From Phycisphaerae bacterium (GTDB lineage Bacteria; Planctomycetota; Phycisphaerae; Sedimentisphaerales; SG8-4): 21,572 bases of DNA. Positions 6,130 to 15,105 of this stretch are shown here, piece by piece. The first letter of the stretch is position 1. The number at the start of each line of letters is the position of its first letter. The notes below the pieces were generated by a model. That model saw nothing but the letters and a program-made list of their open reading frames with translations, was not told where the DNA came from and searched no databases. Made by a program: the position numbers and the translations under genes. The stretch is taken from assembly GCA_030613765.1 (NCBI GenBank), contig JAUWLI010000012.1, forward strand, positions 1 through 21,572, in the 5' to 3' direction.

Positions 6130-7314
6130 CTATTTCTCTTGGATCCATTGGTTTGCCGAGATAGCTATATCAAGGAAGTTTACTATTCGGTCTTTGTTGA
6201 TATCTGAAGGCAGGTAGATTCTTAAATAGGGGTAGGTCTGGTTCTCTCCGATGTTCCATACGTGGATGAAATCCCAGTCGGTGAAGGTGAACTGTTGATG
6301 TAGTTGGGAGGTGGGAAGGCCGAGAACATTGGTAACAACGCCCGAACCTCCACCAATACTTTCAGTTACGCCATGGGTTTGTGTGTCGGTATCCCAGAAG
6401 CAGTACGAAATACCAGGAGAGTAATGATACCCCACCAGGCCGCCGACGTTCTCATCTCCTCCTCCCTGGACATCGCCTGTAGAATAGCAGTTCCGAACAG
6501 CATCGAAATTTGCCCCCACCAATCCACCGACACGTTCCACACCATTGACATCGCCGGTCGAATAGCAGTTCGAGATGTAGGCTTGATTAGACCCAATCAA
6601 TCCGCCGACAGACCAATCGCTGCCGCTTACATTGCCGGTAGAATAGCAGTTCAAGACAGCTCCTAAAATATAACCTACCAAGCCACCGATAGCATCGCCA
6701 GTTCCGCTCACATCGCCGGTTGAATAACAGTTTGTGACACTACTGTAAGCTGCACTCCCCATCAGACCGCCGACAGAGAGAGCACCGTTGACATCGACGG
6801 TAGAATAGCAGTTTGAGATGATTCCTTCATAAGTAGAGCCCACCAGACCACCGACCGCCAACCCACTAACATTGACCGAGCCTTCTTCAAGGCCCAGATT
6901 CCTGACTTCGCCATTATCTATATAGCCGAACAGCCCCACATAATAGTTACCCGCCCCTCCGTCATCAATGGTCAAGTTCAGTATCTTATGGTCGTTTCCG
7001 TCAAAGATACCGGTATACTTAGTGCCTTGGTGATATTGAGAACTGCTCACATCCGGGGCAATAACAGCGGTGGAGTAGGTAAGCCCGGCCAGATTAACAT
7101 CTGTCTCCAGTCTCGTGAAGCCCGCCCAGTAATTAGCATCAGCAGCAAAATCATTAAAGTCTTCTAACGACTTTATCCGCCAGGGATCTACTTCTGTGCC
7201 TGAGCCAGATAAAGCCAGAGTAGTGTGCACGCATAAGCTGCCCATTACCAAACAGCAGATAATAATCAATACGGTGACTCTCTCCAACAGATTTGAATTT
7301 CTTATCTCACTCAT
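6130..7314 (-). CDS. Secreted GLUG-repeat protein with dockerin-like tail (second of a tandem pair)
   Basis: A 394-residue secreted protein. The signal peptide (VLIIICCLVMGSLCVHTTLA) leads into GSGTEVDPWRIKSLEDFNDFA, then about six GLUG units of 23-24 residues (VGGLVGSTYEGIISNCYSTVD and relatives), each with a single Cys. GLUG repeats build an elongated beta-solenoid in surface or adhesive proteins. The C-terminus SDINKDRIVNFLDIAISANQW is one calcium-binding dockerin-like hand, common at the end of exported Phycisphaerae proteins. The ATG at 7314 overlaps the stop of the upstream paralog (ATGAGTGA) and has AAGGAG 9 nt before it, inside that gene, so translation is probably coupled. A TTG six codons earlier (7332) is less likely. 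Substrate or partner unknown. Confidence 0.85.
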   Translation of the reverse strand: MSEIRNSNLLERVTVLIIICCLVMGSLCVHTTLALSGSGTEVDPWRIKSLEDFNDFAADANYWAGFTRLETDVNLAGLTYSTAVIAPDVSSSQYHQGTKYTGIFDGNDHKILNLTIDDGGAGNYYVGLFGYIDNGEVRNLGLEEGSVNVSGLAVGGLVGSTYEGIISNCYSTVDVNGALSVGGLMGSAAYSSVTNCYSTGDVSGTGDAIGGLVGYILGAVLNCYSTGNVSGSDWSVGGLIGSNQAYISNCYSTGDVNGVERVGGLVGANFDAVRNCYSTGDVQGGGDENVGGLVGYHYSPGISYCFWDTDTQTHGVTESIGGGSGVVTNVLGLPTSQLHQQFTFTDWDFIHVWNIGENQTYPYLRIYLPSDINKDRIVNFLDIAISANQWIQEK

Positions 7315-8587
7315 CCTCTTTATCTCCTTCAAGCCATTTGTTTGCCGTGATAGCTACATCAAGGAAGTTGACTATTCCGTCTTTGTTGATATCTCCAGCA
7401 AGGTAGACTCTTAGGTAGGGGTAGGTCTGGTTCTCACCTATGTTCCAAGTGGTGATGAAATCCCAATCGGCATCTGTAAACGTACTTCTCATTTGCATTT
7501 CAGCAGTCAACTTACCCGTAACCCCTCCGGAAGAACCATAACCAACGCCGATAGTTTGTCCGCCGGTCTGTATATCCCAGAAACAATTACTCACTGGACC
7601 ATATTTTGCCCCAATCAACCCGCCGATTTTCTCTCCCGTTCCGCTTACATATCCGGTTGAGTAGCAGTTCGATATACTGCTGTTTTCATTCGTCCCCACC
7701 AGCCCGCCGACCTTATAATAACCGCTGACAGAGCTGGTTGAATAGCATTTGTTCACTGTGCCTGAATAAGAATAATTTTGCCCCATCAGCCCACCGACTA
7801 CAGCAGCTCCACTGACCATACCGGTTGAATAGCATTTGTTCACTGTGCCTGAATAATTTTTCCCAATCAGCCCGCCGATATAACCTCCAGGTCCGCTAAC
7901 CGAGCCGCTTGAATAGCAGCTATACACTATGCCGAATTCATTCCATCCAATCAGCCCGCCGATATATTCTCCAGTTCCACTGACCAAACCGCTTGAATAA
8001 CAGTTAGTTACAGAACCCCGATTGTATCCAACCAACCTTCCAACATAGTTAAATCCGCTAATCGAGCCAGTTGAATAGCAGTTGCTCACTCTGCTTAATT
8101 CACTCCACCCAATCAGGCCACCGACATAATCATCGCCTTTAATATTTACATCTTCAACTGCCAAATTGAGGACTTGGCCGTCAATGCCGACATAACCAAA
8201 CAGGCCGATATAGTCATTGCCTGCACCTGAATCGTTGATTTCCAGAGAAAAAATTATATGGCTATTTCCATCAAAAACACCCGGAAATTTTGTTCCCTGA
8301 AAACCATTGTTGCTACTTGTATCCGGTGTAATCACAGCCCTCTCATACACCATCCCTACCAGATTAACATCAGTCTCCAACCTTGTATAGTCATCCCAAT
8401 AATTAGCATCAGCAGCAAAGTCATTAAAATCCTCTAATGACTGTATCCGCCAGGGGTCTTCCTGCGTACCTGAGCCATCCAAAGCCGCAGCAGTATTTAC
8501 GACAAAGCTGCCCATGACCAAACAGCAGATAACAAAAAATATAGTGATTTTCCCCAACAGGTTTGAAATCCTCGCTATAACCTTCAT
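7307..8587 (-). CDS. Secreted GLUG-repeat protein with dockerin-like tail (first of a tandem pair)
   Basis: A 426-residue paralog of the following gene: the same signal peptide style (VICCLVMGSFVVNTAAA), the same DPWRIQSLEDFNDFAADANYW opening, seven GLUG units (VGGLIGWSELSRVSNCYSTGS and relatives), then a WDFITTWNIGENQTYPYLR segment and the tail GDINKDGIVNFLDVAITANKW. It differs from its neighbour by one repeat unit. The ATG at 8587 is chosen because AGGAGG lies 5 nt upstream; a GTG 15 codons earlier would place the signal peptide awkwardly. Predicted to be extracellular or surface-displayed. It is transcribed from a consensus promoter at 8692-8720 with a leader of about 100 nt. Confidence 0.87.
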   Translation of the reverse strand: MKVIARISNLLGKITIFFVICCLVMGSFVVNTAAALDGSGTQEDPWRIQSLEDFNDFAADANYWDDYTRLETDVNLVGMVYERAVITPDTSSNNGFQGTKFPGVFDGNSHIIFSLEINDSGAGNDYIGLFGYVGIDGQVLNLAVEDVNIKGDDYVGGLIGWSELSRVSNCYSTGSISGFNYVGRLVGYNRGSVTNCYSSGLVSGTGEYIGGLIGWNEFGIVYSCYSSGSVSGPGGYIGGLIGKNYSGTVNKCYSTGMVSGAAVVGGLMGQNYSYSGTVNKCYSTSSVSGYYKVGGLVGTNENSSISNCYSTGYVSGTGEKIGGLIGAKYGPVSNCFWDIQTGGQTIGVGYGSSGGVTGKLTAEMQMRSTFTDADWDFITTWNIGENQTYPYLRVYLAGDINKDGIVNFLDVAITANKWLEGDKEDE

Positions 8588-8691
8588 ATCTGCCTCCTGC
8601 CCCCCAATGTCCCATTGTTGAGTCGTTTTCACCTACACACGGCTCAAAATCGCATAACAGCAAAGAAAATCTCTCGAAGAAGCTGAAACCT

Positions 8692-8720
8692 ACAATATCA
8701 CATTCCAGCACTTTTGTCAA
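8692..8720 (-). promoter_or_regulatory. Strong promoter for the GLUG gene pair
   Basis: Perfect TTGACA (8720-8715), 17-nt spacer, TATTGT (8697-8692) with an extended -10 TG one base upstream, all on the minus strand. It is the best-matching promoter in the window. Confidence 0.7.
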
Positions 8721-8806
8721 ACTAAAAAAAATACAATGGAAAAATGGATTGAGTAAATGCGTAGATGGGTGGATGCAAGTGACCGATTATTCAAATCATT
8801 GGCCAG

Positions 8807-8842
8807 ATTTCTCGACTCCGCTGCGCTCCGCTCGAAATGACA
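8807..8842. repeat. Dispersed intergenic repeat (ERSAAESRN type)
   Basis: CTCGACTCCGCTGCGCTCCG followed by CTCGAAATGACA. On the minus strand it reads CHFERSAAESRN, a peptide familiar from translated intergenic repeats in many bacterial genomes. It sits next to the hairpin repeat at 8852-8871, a pairing I also recall as common. Neither is a gene. Confidence 0.6.
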
Positions 8843-8851
8843 ATGAAATGG

Positions 8852-8871
8852 ATTCCTGCTTTCGCAGGAAT
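8852..8871. repeat. Hairpin repeat (VIPAKAGI type)
   Basis: ATTCCTGC-tttc-GCAGGAAT, a perfect 8-bp stem with a 4-nt loop. On the minus strand it reads VIPAKAGIH, the well-known translation of a widely dispersed bacterial palindromic repeat. It lies between the divergent GLUG and ceramidase-like genes and could act as an insulator or terminator, but it has no T-run. Confidence 0.65.
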
Positions 8872-8953
8872 GACAAAGGGTAGATTTGGCTGGTATCCGG
8901 ACGGATGGTGCGTTAGAATACCCGGATATAACCAGATACAAGGATTGGCAGCC

Positions 8954-10339
8954 ATGAGAAGGTACAGTGTATTAAGATCAATTATGTCAGTTTGGTTTGT
9001 TTTTTTAGCCCTCCATATCTTCTGTCCGGCCGGTGAGGCTGCACTCAAAGGCGGCTGTGCGAAGGTAAAAATCACTCCACCTTTAGGGATTGAACTTATC
9101 GGTTCCAAAGGCAAACCAAGTGATGATATACTCGATGAACTCTATGCCAAAGCGCTGGTTCTTAATGACGGGAATACGACCATAGCAATAGTCTCGGCCG
9201 ACTTGTTGTACACGCCTTTAGAGGAGATCACAAACCCAGCGAGACGGATTATCAAAGAGAAAACCGGTATACCTGAGCAGAATGTTCTTATCTGTGCCAC
9301 TCACACCCATTCCGGGCCGGAAGTTTTTGCCCGCTCGAAGCTGCCGTCAAAGGGCAGGATGCCCGCTTCCAAGATTGACCAGAAATACCTGCAGACACTG
9401 ATAAGAAATATAGCAGATACGGTACTTATTGCCCATAAGAATATGCAGGAAGTGAGGATAGGTGCTGCAAAAGGGCAAATTCCCGAAATCGTTTATAATC
9501 GAAGGCCAAAGACCGGCGACGGTTTGGTGAGAATGGCGTTTACTCTTGAACCCGAAGTCATTGCAACCAAAAGAATCAAGAAAAGCCCTGACGGTTCCGT
9601 GCAAGTTGTATTTGATTATACGCACGAGGAAGCCCAGTTGGATTTCGGCCCCATTGATTCTGACGTTTGCGTGCTCAGAGTGGAAGATGTTAACGGCGGA
9701 ATAGTTGGTTCACTGGTAAACTTTGGCTGTCATCCAGTTTGCATATATCCTTATTTGAGCACCGCGATATCGGCCGATTACCCCGCGTACGCCACGGGTG
9801 TTATGGAGCAGGTCGAGGGAGGAATCTGCCTGTTTACTCTGGGTTTAGCCGGGAACACAGTTCCGGTTGTCAGAGGAATAAAGCCTCGTGAGAAAATCGG
9901 TAAAGCAGTGGGCGGCGAAGCGCTTAGGAGACTGCAACTGGTTACAACTACCGGCAGTGTCACTTTGAAGGCGCTTAAAAAGGAGATTAAATTTCCCACA
10001 AAGAAGACACCTTCGCCAGATGGGAAAGCAGACGATGATAAAACCATAGACTATGTAACAACTGAGATACAGGTCCTCAGACTGGGTGACATTTATATCC
10101 TGGGTCTGCCCGGAGAGATTCTGGTTGAGGTAGGTTTAGATATCAAAAAAAGAGCCGGTTTGAAAAATCTTTTCATTGTTACCGTGAGCAATGATACAAT
10201 CGGCTACGTCTGCCACAGCCGGGCGTACGAAGAGGGAGGGTATGAACCGGGTACGGGAACGAATCTGGCAAAAGGGGCCGGTGAGATTATGACAGAGGAG
10301 GCTATTGAGCTCCTCAACCAAATCAGACGAAGCAGATAA
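8954..10339 (+). CDS. Neutral/alkaline ceramidase-like secreted protein (N-terminal catalytic domain only)
   Basis: A 461-residue plus-strand gene. The signal peptide (VWFVFLALHIFCPAGEA) is followed by the neutral ceramidase fold: GCAKVKITPPLGIELIG, then IVSADLLYTP, CATHTHSGPE (His117, His119), VNFGCHPVCIY (His260) and SADYPAYATG. These are the usual metal-ligand and active-site segments of the family that hydrolyses N-acyl sphingosine. It is much shorter than full neutral ceramidases (about 650-780 residues), because the C-terminal immunoglobulin-like domain is absent, as in most planctomycete members. The true lipid or amide substrate is therefore uncertain. The ATG at 8954 has AAGGA 9 nt upstream; an in-frame start at 8837 lies inside the dispersed repeats and is rejected. 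It is the only intact plus-strand gene here. Confidence 0.85.
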   Translation: MRRYSVLRSIMSVWFVFLALHIFCPAGEAALKGGCAKVKITPPLGIELIGSKGKPSDDILDELYAKALVLNDGNTTIAIVSADLLYTPLEEITNPARRIIKEKTGIPEQNVLICATHTHSGPEVFARSKLPSKGRMPASKIDQKYLQTLIRNIADTVLIAHKNMQEVRIGAAKGQIPEIVYNRRPKTGDGLVRMAFTLEPEVIATKRIKKSPDGSVQVVFDYTHEEAQLDFGPIDSDVCVLRVEDVNGGIVGSLVNFGCHPVCIYPYLSTAISADYPAYATGVMEQVEGGICLFTLGLAGNTVPVVRGIKPREKIGKAVGGEALRRLQLVTTTGSVTLKALKKEIKFPTKKTPSPDGKADDDKTIDYVTTEIQVLRLGDIYILGLPGEILVEVGLDIKKRAGLKNLFIVTVSNDTIGYVCHSRAYEEGGYEPGTGTNLAKGAGEIMTEEAIELLNQIRRSR

Positions 10340-10356
10340 TCTTTCATTGAAAATAT

Positions 10357-10379
10357 ATGCCAAATTTTCTATTTGGTAT
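10357..10379 (+). terminator. Hairpin after the ceramidase-like gene
   Basis: ATGCCAAAT-tttct-ATTTGGTAT, nine pairs including one G-T wobble, starting 18 nt past the stop codon. A T-run is lacking, so it may be only a weak or bidirectional terminator between two convergent genes. The remainder of 10380-10455 shows nothing else. Confidence 0.35.
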
Positions 10380-10455
10380 CACAGTAGTTTTAGGGGTGAA
10401 CTTCAAACCTTGAACTTCCGGAGGCTCATTAAACGCGGCGTGCCGTTTCCACCAT

Positions 10456-11010
10456 TTAGCTCCTCGACAGTTCTTGGGTCATGCGGCCGGCTTCCTGGAC
10501 CTTCCCAAGGGCTTCGGAGAATTGCAGTTGCGCCTTATCCAGATAGGCTGCAACCTCGTCGATATACCCATCGGCTGAAGCAGACCAGACGCGATTCAGA
10601 TACCGTTCCCCCGACGCGAAATATCCCATTATATCAGCGTATGCAGCCAATCCATAAACCTGGCTGATACTCTCACGTGCATCGACAAAGGTGATTATAT
10701 CCTCAGTGAAAAGCTCGTCGATGCGGTGACGCACATCATACGTATTTATGGACTGCTTTTCTGCATTTAGATGACCGATGTTTTTGACAATCCGGCCCAG
10801 GCTTGATTCGATAGACTGTATGTTGGCAGTCAGTTTACCCTCCGACCGGCTCTGATGCCGATGCACAACTCGAACCAACACGATGCCTGCTATACCGAAA
10901 GCAAGCGCGCCGGAAAAGTAGTCCCATCGTACCTGGTCTTTATCTACAACAGCTACCAGCGCACCAGCCAGAAAACCCAAGGTTATCATCAAAAAACCGA
11001 ACTTCTTCAT
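10456..11010 (-). CDS. Small two-helix membrane protein, last gene of the peptidase-transporter operon
   Basis: Unrecognised protein of 184 residues. Two hydrophobic segments lie at the N-terminus (FGFLMITLGFLAGALVAVV and a second near residues 32-48, GALAFGIAGIVLVRVV). A soluble, mainly helical domain of about 130 residues follows (IDELFTEDIITFVDARESIS, YLNRVWSASADGYIDEV). No catalytic motif is visible. It starts 46 bp after the OPT transporter stop, so it is probably translated from the same mRNA and may be an accessory or regulatory partner of the transporter. The ribosome binding site is weak. Function unknown; the operon link is inference from spacing. Confidence 0.75.
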   Translation of the reverse strand: MKKFGFLMITLGFLAGALVAVVDKDQVRWDYFSGALAFGIAGIVLVRVVHRHQSRSEGKLTANIQSIESSLGRIVKNIGHLNAEKQSINTYDVRHRIDELFTEDIITFVDARESISQVYGLAAYADIMGYFASGERYLNRVWSASADGYIDEVAAYLDKAQLQFSEALGKVQEAGRMTQELSRS

Positions 11011-11056
11011 TAGTATATTTCCATAATCATCCGGAACAAGCGTAATAGGACATAAT

Positions 11057-12802
11057 TTACTGAAACAGCGGTTTCACAACGAAAAACACTGCAAAGCCCA
11101 CTCCTATGAGGGCTTCCCCTACGATGAGACCAGCGGCTATCGGGATTCCAACATCTTCGCTGAATCGCTGTCCTTTTCTCCAGTCAAGTATAATCCGCAA
11201 CAGCATTCCAATGCTGTAGGTTAAGACGATGTAAAATGGCAGATAGAAGCCGAGGCCCACAAGTATGCCGAGCCCGCCGATACCGCTTGCACTTAACAAC
11301 GCGCCGAGGCCGGCACCGGCGATGTACTTATGTACGGGAACCTGGCCACCCAAAATACCCTCGATCATATTGGCAAGCACGGTTGCCTGTGGTGCCGGCA
11401 GGCGCTCGCTGCCCAACGTATAGGCTTTGTGAAGTACAAAAATCAGGGCGAGGATGACTATGGGTCCCAGCCAGGTAGCAAGGAACTGGCCGATCTGCTG
11501 CTTTCTTGGGGAAGCACCTACGAGATAGCCGGTCTTAAGGTCCATCATCAAGTCGGTCGCCTGAGCCATTGCCACACATGCCGCCGCCCCGACCATTACC
11601 GACGAGATTATAGCAGCCGTTTTTCCGAGGCCGCTGCTTATTACAATGAGGATAGTGACCGCAATGAGTGTCATTCCACTCAGCGGTGACCAGTTGGTTC
11701 GGCCGATACATTCGGACAAGATGACACCAGCCACCCATATCCAGATAGTACCCATAAGTGCCATCAAACCGCCGCGGAGAATACCCATATTCTTAACGGA
11801 CAGAACAGAAATGACGAAAAGCAGAAGCGCGGCACCGGCGATTCCGATGTAAAGCAGTTTAATTGGCAACTCATCTTTTGACAGGGTCGTTTTTAGCTTA
11901 GATGCCTTGTGCATACTCCGAATCGAACTGACGATGAGCGGCAAAGCCAGCACAATGCCTGCCAACGCTCCACCGATGAGCATACCAATCCCGACCGGCC
12001 TGAAAAAGATCAATCGAAGATGTTTCGGCATAGTCTGATCAAGCGATTGCAGCATCTCCGGCGATGGCAAGATATCCATAGCTGCCAAAAGTGGCGCCAG
12101 AATCCAATAGCAAACAAAGCCTCCAATGACAAAGGAAACGCCCCCTCTTCCGGATATAAAACCAACACCAACCGTCATCAGAGAAACAAACCAAATGCCG
12201 TTCATATAATCAGGCATTCCAATAAACTTACCCAGATTCCAGTGCTCGAAACCAACCAACTGGCTGATAAAATAAACGGTGCCGCTTAACGCCAAACCAG
12301 CCAGCAGCAACAGGGCTTTGTGGACACCGGCACCGGGGGATTTAAGAATGGTGGCGACGGCAACACCACCGGGATATGTAAGCCGCTCATAGTCGATCAT
12401 CTGTCGGCGGAGGGGGATAATAAAAGCAATGCCCAGGATGCCGCCGGCAATGCACGAGAACACCATCAAAACGGCATTGAAGTCCGTTTTGCCCAGAATA
12501 AACAGAGCCGGCACTGTGAACATCATACCGGCAGAGGCCCCGTTAACTGAGCTTGCGATGGTCTGATTGATATTGTTTTCAACAATGCTGCTTCGGCGAA
12601 GTAAACCCCGCAGAATTCCAAAGCCCAAAATGGCCGCTAACTCTGAGCCTTCAATGGAAAAACCAAGAATCAGGCTGGCGTAACCAATGCTGAGGGCAAT
12701 GACTATCCCCAATCCGTAGCCCACCAGGACCGCAGTTAACGTAAGCTCAGGATAAGGGCCGGTGCGGATGATTCTCTTGCTGTCACTTCCTTTGTCTGCC
12801 AC
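11057..12802 (-). CDS. OPT-family oligopeptide transporter
   Basis: A 581-residue polytopic membrane protein with about 14 hydrophobic segments, fitting the prokaryotic oligopeptide transporter (OPT) superfamily. The recognisable segment is DLMMDLKTGYLVGASPRKQQ followed by IGQFLATWLG (about residues 415-445), and the N-terminal GFSIEGSELAAILGFGILRG is also typical. OPT proteins import small peptides or metal chelates with protons. The predicted start is GTG at 12802, supported by GAGGA 5 nt upstream. The preceding gene, an exported oligoendopeptidase, stops 53 bp before it, which suggests that peptides cut outside the inner membrane are taken up here. Substrate is not shown by the sequence. 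Confidence 0.88.
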   Translation of the reverse strand: MADKGSDSKRIIRTGPYPELTLTAVLVGYGLGIVIALSIGYASLILGFSIEGSELAAILGFGILRGLLRRSSIVENNINQTIASSVNGASAGMMFTVPALFILGKTDFNAVLMVFSCIAGGILGIAFIIPLRRQMIDYERLTYPGGVAVATILKSPGAGVHKALLLLAGLALSGTVYFISQLVGFEHWNLGKFIGMPDYMNGIWFVSLMTVGVGFISGRGGVSFVIGGFVCYWILAPLLAAMDILPSPEMLQSLDQTMPKHLRLIFFRPVGIGMLIGGALAGIVLALPLIVSSIRSMHKASKLKTTLSKDELPIKLLYIGIAGAALLLFVISVLSVKNMGILRGGLMALMGTIWIWVAGVILSECIGRTNWSPLSGMTLIAVTILIVISSGLGKTAAIISSVMVGAAACVAMAQATDLMMDLKTGYLVGASPRKQQIGQFLATWLGPIVILALIFVLHKAYTLGSERLPAPQATVLANMIEGILGGQVPVHKYIAGAGLGALLSASGIGGLGILVGLGFYLPFYIVLTYSIGMLLRIILDWRKGQRFSEDVGIPIAAGLIVGEALIGVGFAVFFVVKPLFQ

Positions 12803-12855
12803 AAAATCCTCGCAAAAACATAATCCCGACTGTCAGGGTTACAAATAACGGCATT

Positions 12856-14742
12856 TTATTTATCTTTTCGGTCTAAAATTCCCTCAATTATATCCATAAT
12901 ACGGTTCATTGCCACCATTGTCTTGACGAATGGCTTGGGAGTGGTCATGTCTACCCCTGCTTTTTTCAAAATATTAATTGGATAATCCGAACCGCCTGCC
13001 GACAGGAATTCAATACATTTTTCAACTGCACCCTTTTCTTTGCTCAACAGCTTTTCAGATAAGGCGGTCGAAGCCGTGAAAGAGGTGGCATACTGATATA
13101 CATAGAAGTTGTAATAGAAATGCGGCACATACGCCCATTCGACCGTATATTTGTCGTCAATATAGCACACCCCTTTGTCGTGGCCATAATATTTCTTAAG
13201 GATATCGCCGTAAAGCCTGGTGAGCACATCTCCTGTCAGCGGCTCGCCCCGCTCGGCTTTCTCATGTATACGCAGCTCAAATTCGGCAAACTGTGTTTGT
13301 CTGAAAAGCGTTTGCCTGACCCCCTCCAAGTAGTTCATCAACAAAGACAGCCGGATATCAGTATCTTTGGCTTCCCTTAACATTTTGTTAATCAGCAGAG
13401 CTTCGTTGAGAGTAGAGGCCACTTCCGCTACAAAAATCGAATAGTCAGCGGTCGGATAGGGCTGACTCTTGTTGGAATAATAACTGTGCATGGCGTGCCC
13501 TAATTCATGAGCTAAAGTACTTACATCATCGTATTGCCCGTTGTAATTGAGCAAAATATAGGGATGCACATCGTAGGTATCACCGTTACAATAGCCACCT
13601 GCTCGCTTGCCGGGTGTTGGATGGACATCGATCCATCTTCCTTCGAAGGCCTCCTTTACAAATCGAGTATAGTCTTTGCCTAATGGTTCGAATGCATCCA
13701 GCACAAGCTGTTTTGCCTCTTCGAATGTGTATTTCAGGTCAACTTCCTGAACCACGGGCGCATAAACATCTGAATATTTCAACTTGTCCACACCCAACAT
13801 TCGCCTTCTCAATTTCAGATAACGGTGAAATGAATCAAGATTATTGTTAATATTCTCAATAAGCGAGAGGTATACTTTTGTCGGAATGTTATTTTTATCT
13901 AAAGCAGATTCCAGCGAGGATGGATAGTTGCGGGTACGAGCATAGAACATGTCCCTTTTTACATTAGCGTACAACTGCACGCCGAAAGTACCTTTGAAAT
14001 TATTAAATGTTTCCCAGAATGCCTGAAATACAGCTTCCCGGTCACCGCGGTCTGTCACTGCTCGATAGCGGGCGTAACCGGCCTTGCTCAACTTGGCGAG
14101 AGTACCATCACTGAGTGTGATTTCCGGATAAGGCAATTCGGCATTGCTGAAAATCATGTAAATTGAAGAGGGGCCGTCGGCCAACAAACCTGCCTCGGCA
14201 ATTATTTTTTCCTCTTTTTCCGATAGCCTGTGAGCCTTTGTGCGCTGTATGTCGTAAAGGTATGTCTTATAAATTCGGAGGCTGGATTCTTTCCTGATGA
14301 ACTTATCGATTATCCGTTTATCCATTTTGGCAATTTCAGGTTCGATGAACGAAGCTTTGGAACTGTAGTCGGTAATGAGCTGCTCGACCTCCTGCCTCAT
14401 TGCCAGATATTTCGAATCTCGTGTATCCTCATCGGATTTCATGGCGGCGTAACTATGCAACCGATCTAACTCTTTAACGAGTCGGCCATTAAAATCCAGG
14501 CAAGTTAGCAGTTGAGATGCAGAGGTCGCCAACTTGCCTTTGTACTTCAAAACCCGGTCAAATTGAGCAGCCAGCTTAATCTTTGCATCACTCCACATTT
14601 TGTCAGAAGCATAGACGTCTCGCAGGTTCCAGGTTTCTTTGACAGGGACTTGAGACCTTTTTCGAGCCTGGGACAGGGCTTGAGTTTGAAAAAGTGAAAG
14701 AAATGTGATTAATATAATGATGACACTTACGGCCTTTTTCAT
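12856..14742 (-). CDS. pepF: Exported M3-family oligoendopeptidase (PepF-like)
   Basis: A 628-residue zinc metallopeptidase. The catalytic HExxH is present in LAHELGHAMHS (His412, Glu413, His416) with the third ligand Glu440 in FVAEVASTLNE, as in oligoendopeptidase F. The N-terminal helical PepF domain (ETWNLRDVYASDKMW) is complete, so the length is near the family norm of about 600. Unlike cytoplasmic PepF of Gram-positive bacteria, it carries a clear signal peptide (VSVIIILITFLSLFQTQALS), implying periplasmic degradation of oligopeptides. The ATG at 14742 has GGAGG 5 nt upstream. It is the first gene of a minus-strand set with the OPT transporter (53 bp gap) and a small membrane protein (46 bp gap). 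A 13-bp dyad about 105 nt upstream may be an operator. Confidence 0.9.
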   Translation of the reverse strand: MKKAVSVIIILITFLSLFQTQALSQARKRSQVPVKETWNLRDVYASDKMWSDAKIKLAAQFDRVLKYKGKLATSASQLLTCLDFNGRLVKELDRLHSYAAMKSDEDTRDSKYLAMRQEVEQLITDYSSKASFIEPEIAKMDKRIIDKFIRKESSLRIYKTYLYDIQRTKAHRLSEKEEKIIAEAGLLADGPSSIYMIFSNAELPYPEITLSDGTLAKLSKAGYARYRAVTDRGDREAVFQAFWETFNNFKGTFGVQLYANVKRDMFYARTRNYPSSLESALDKNNIPTKVYLSLIENINNNLDSFHRYLKLRRRMLGVDKLKYSDVYAPVVQEVDLKYTFEEAKQLVLDAFEPLGKDYTRFVKEAFEGRWIDVHPTPGKRAGGYCNGDTYDVHPYILLNYNGQYDDVSTLAHELGHAMHSYYSNKSQPYPTADYSIFVAEVASTLNEALLINKMLREAKDTDIRLSLLMNYLEGVRQTLFRQTQFAEFELRIHEKAERGEPLTGDVLTRLYGDILKKYYGHDKGVCYIDDKYTVEWAYVPHFYYNFYVYQYATSFTASTALSEKLLSKEKGAVEKCIEFLSAGGSDYPINILKKAGVDMTTPKPFVKTMVAMNRIMDIIEGILDRKDK

Positions 14743-14847
14743 ATTGCCTCCTTGTTTATAAATTCATTCATTACTATTGGCCAACATCCTGATTGTCTTT
14801 GAACCTCTAAAGCAACAAATGTATCTTAAGGCTTATAGTCAGTGATT

Positions 14848-14860
14848 GCAATGCCATTGC
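14848..14860. promoter_or_regulatory. Perfect 13-bp dyad upstream of the peptidase operon
   Basis: GCAATG-C-CATTGC is an inverted repeat with a single central base, 105 nt upstream of the peptidase ATG and just above a TATAAG that could be a -10 (14837-14832). It sits where a -35 would be expected, as a regulator site might. No regulator gene is nearby. Confidence 0.25.
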
Positions 14861-15010
14861 CCAAGGTTTGCTATACAGAGTAATTCAATCATAGAAAATC
14901 ACCAGTTAGACCCAGCAATGCAAAAAGAAAAGAGAATAACACAACAAGAAATCTTTCTCGCCGGAGCACACTCCTCAAAATTCCGTTTTTTGCCATTTAT
15001 ACATAATAGA

Positions 15011-15041
15011 GCAAGCCCACGAATAAAATCCGTGGGCTTGC
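15011..15041 (-). terminator. Terminator hairpin of the porin gene
   Basis: A perfect 11-bp stem GCAAGCCCACG/CGTGGGCTTGC with a 9-nt loop, 65 nt beyond the porin stop codon. The following minus-strand bases are only moderately U-rich (TCTATTATG), so termination may be partial or factor-assisted. Confidence 0.6.
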
Positions 15042-15105
15042 CATTAGTTAATAGCTGTCTTATTTAGTCAACATCAAAGCGGCATCAGCTTGATATTTAC
15101 CCAGG

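Larger units (their letters stand above)
14743..15105. other. Intergenic stretch between peptidase and porin genes
   Basis: 363 bp with no supported gene. It holds the ribosome binding site of the peptidase gene, the 13-bp dyad at 14848-14860 and the porin terminator hairpin at 15011-15041. Nothing else is recognised. Confidence 0.6.

Noticed and set aside
8837..8953. An in-frame 39-codon N-terminal extension of the ceramidase-like gene
   Set aside because: It is encoded by the VIPAKAGI-type repeat and spacer, and the signal peptide and ribosome binding site both point to the ATG at 8954.
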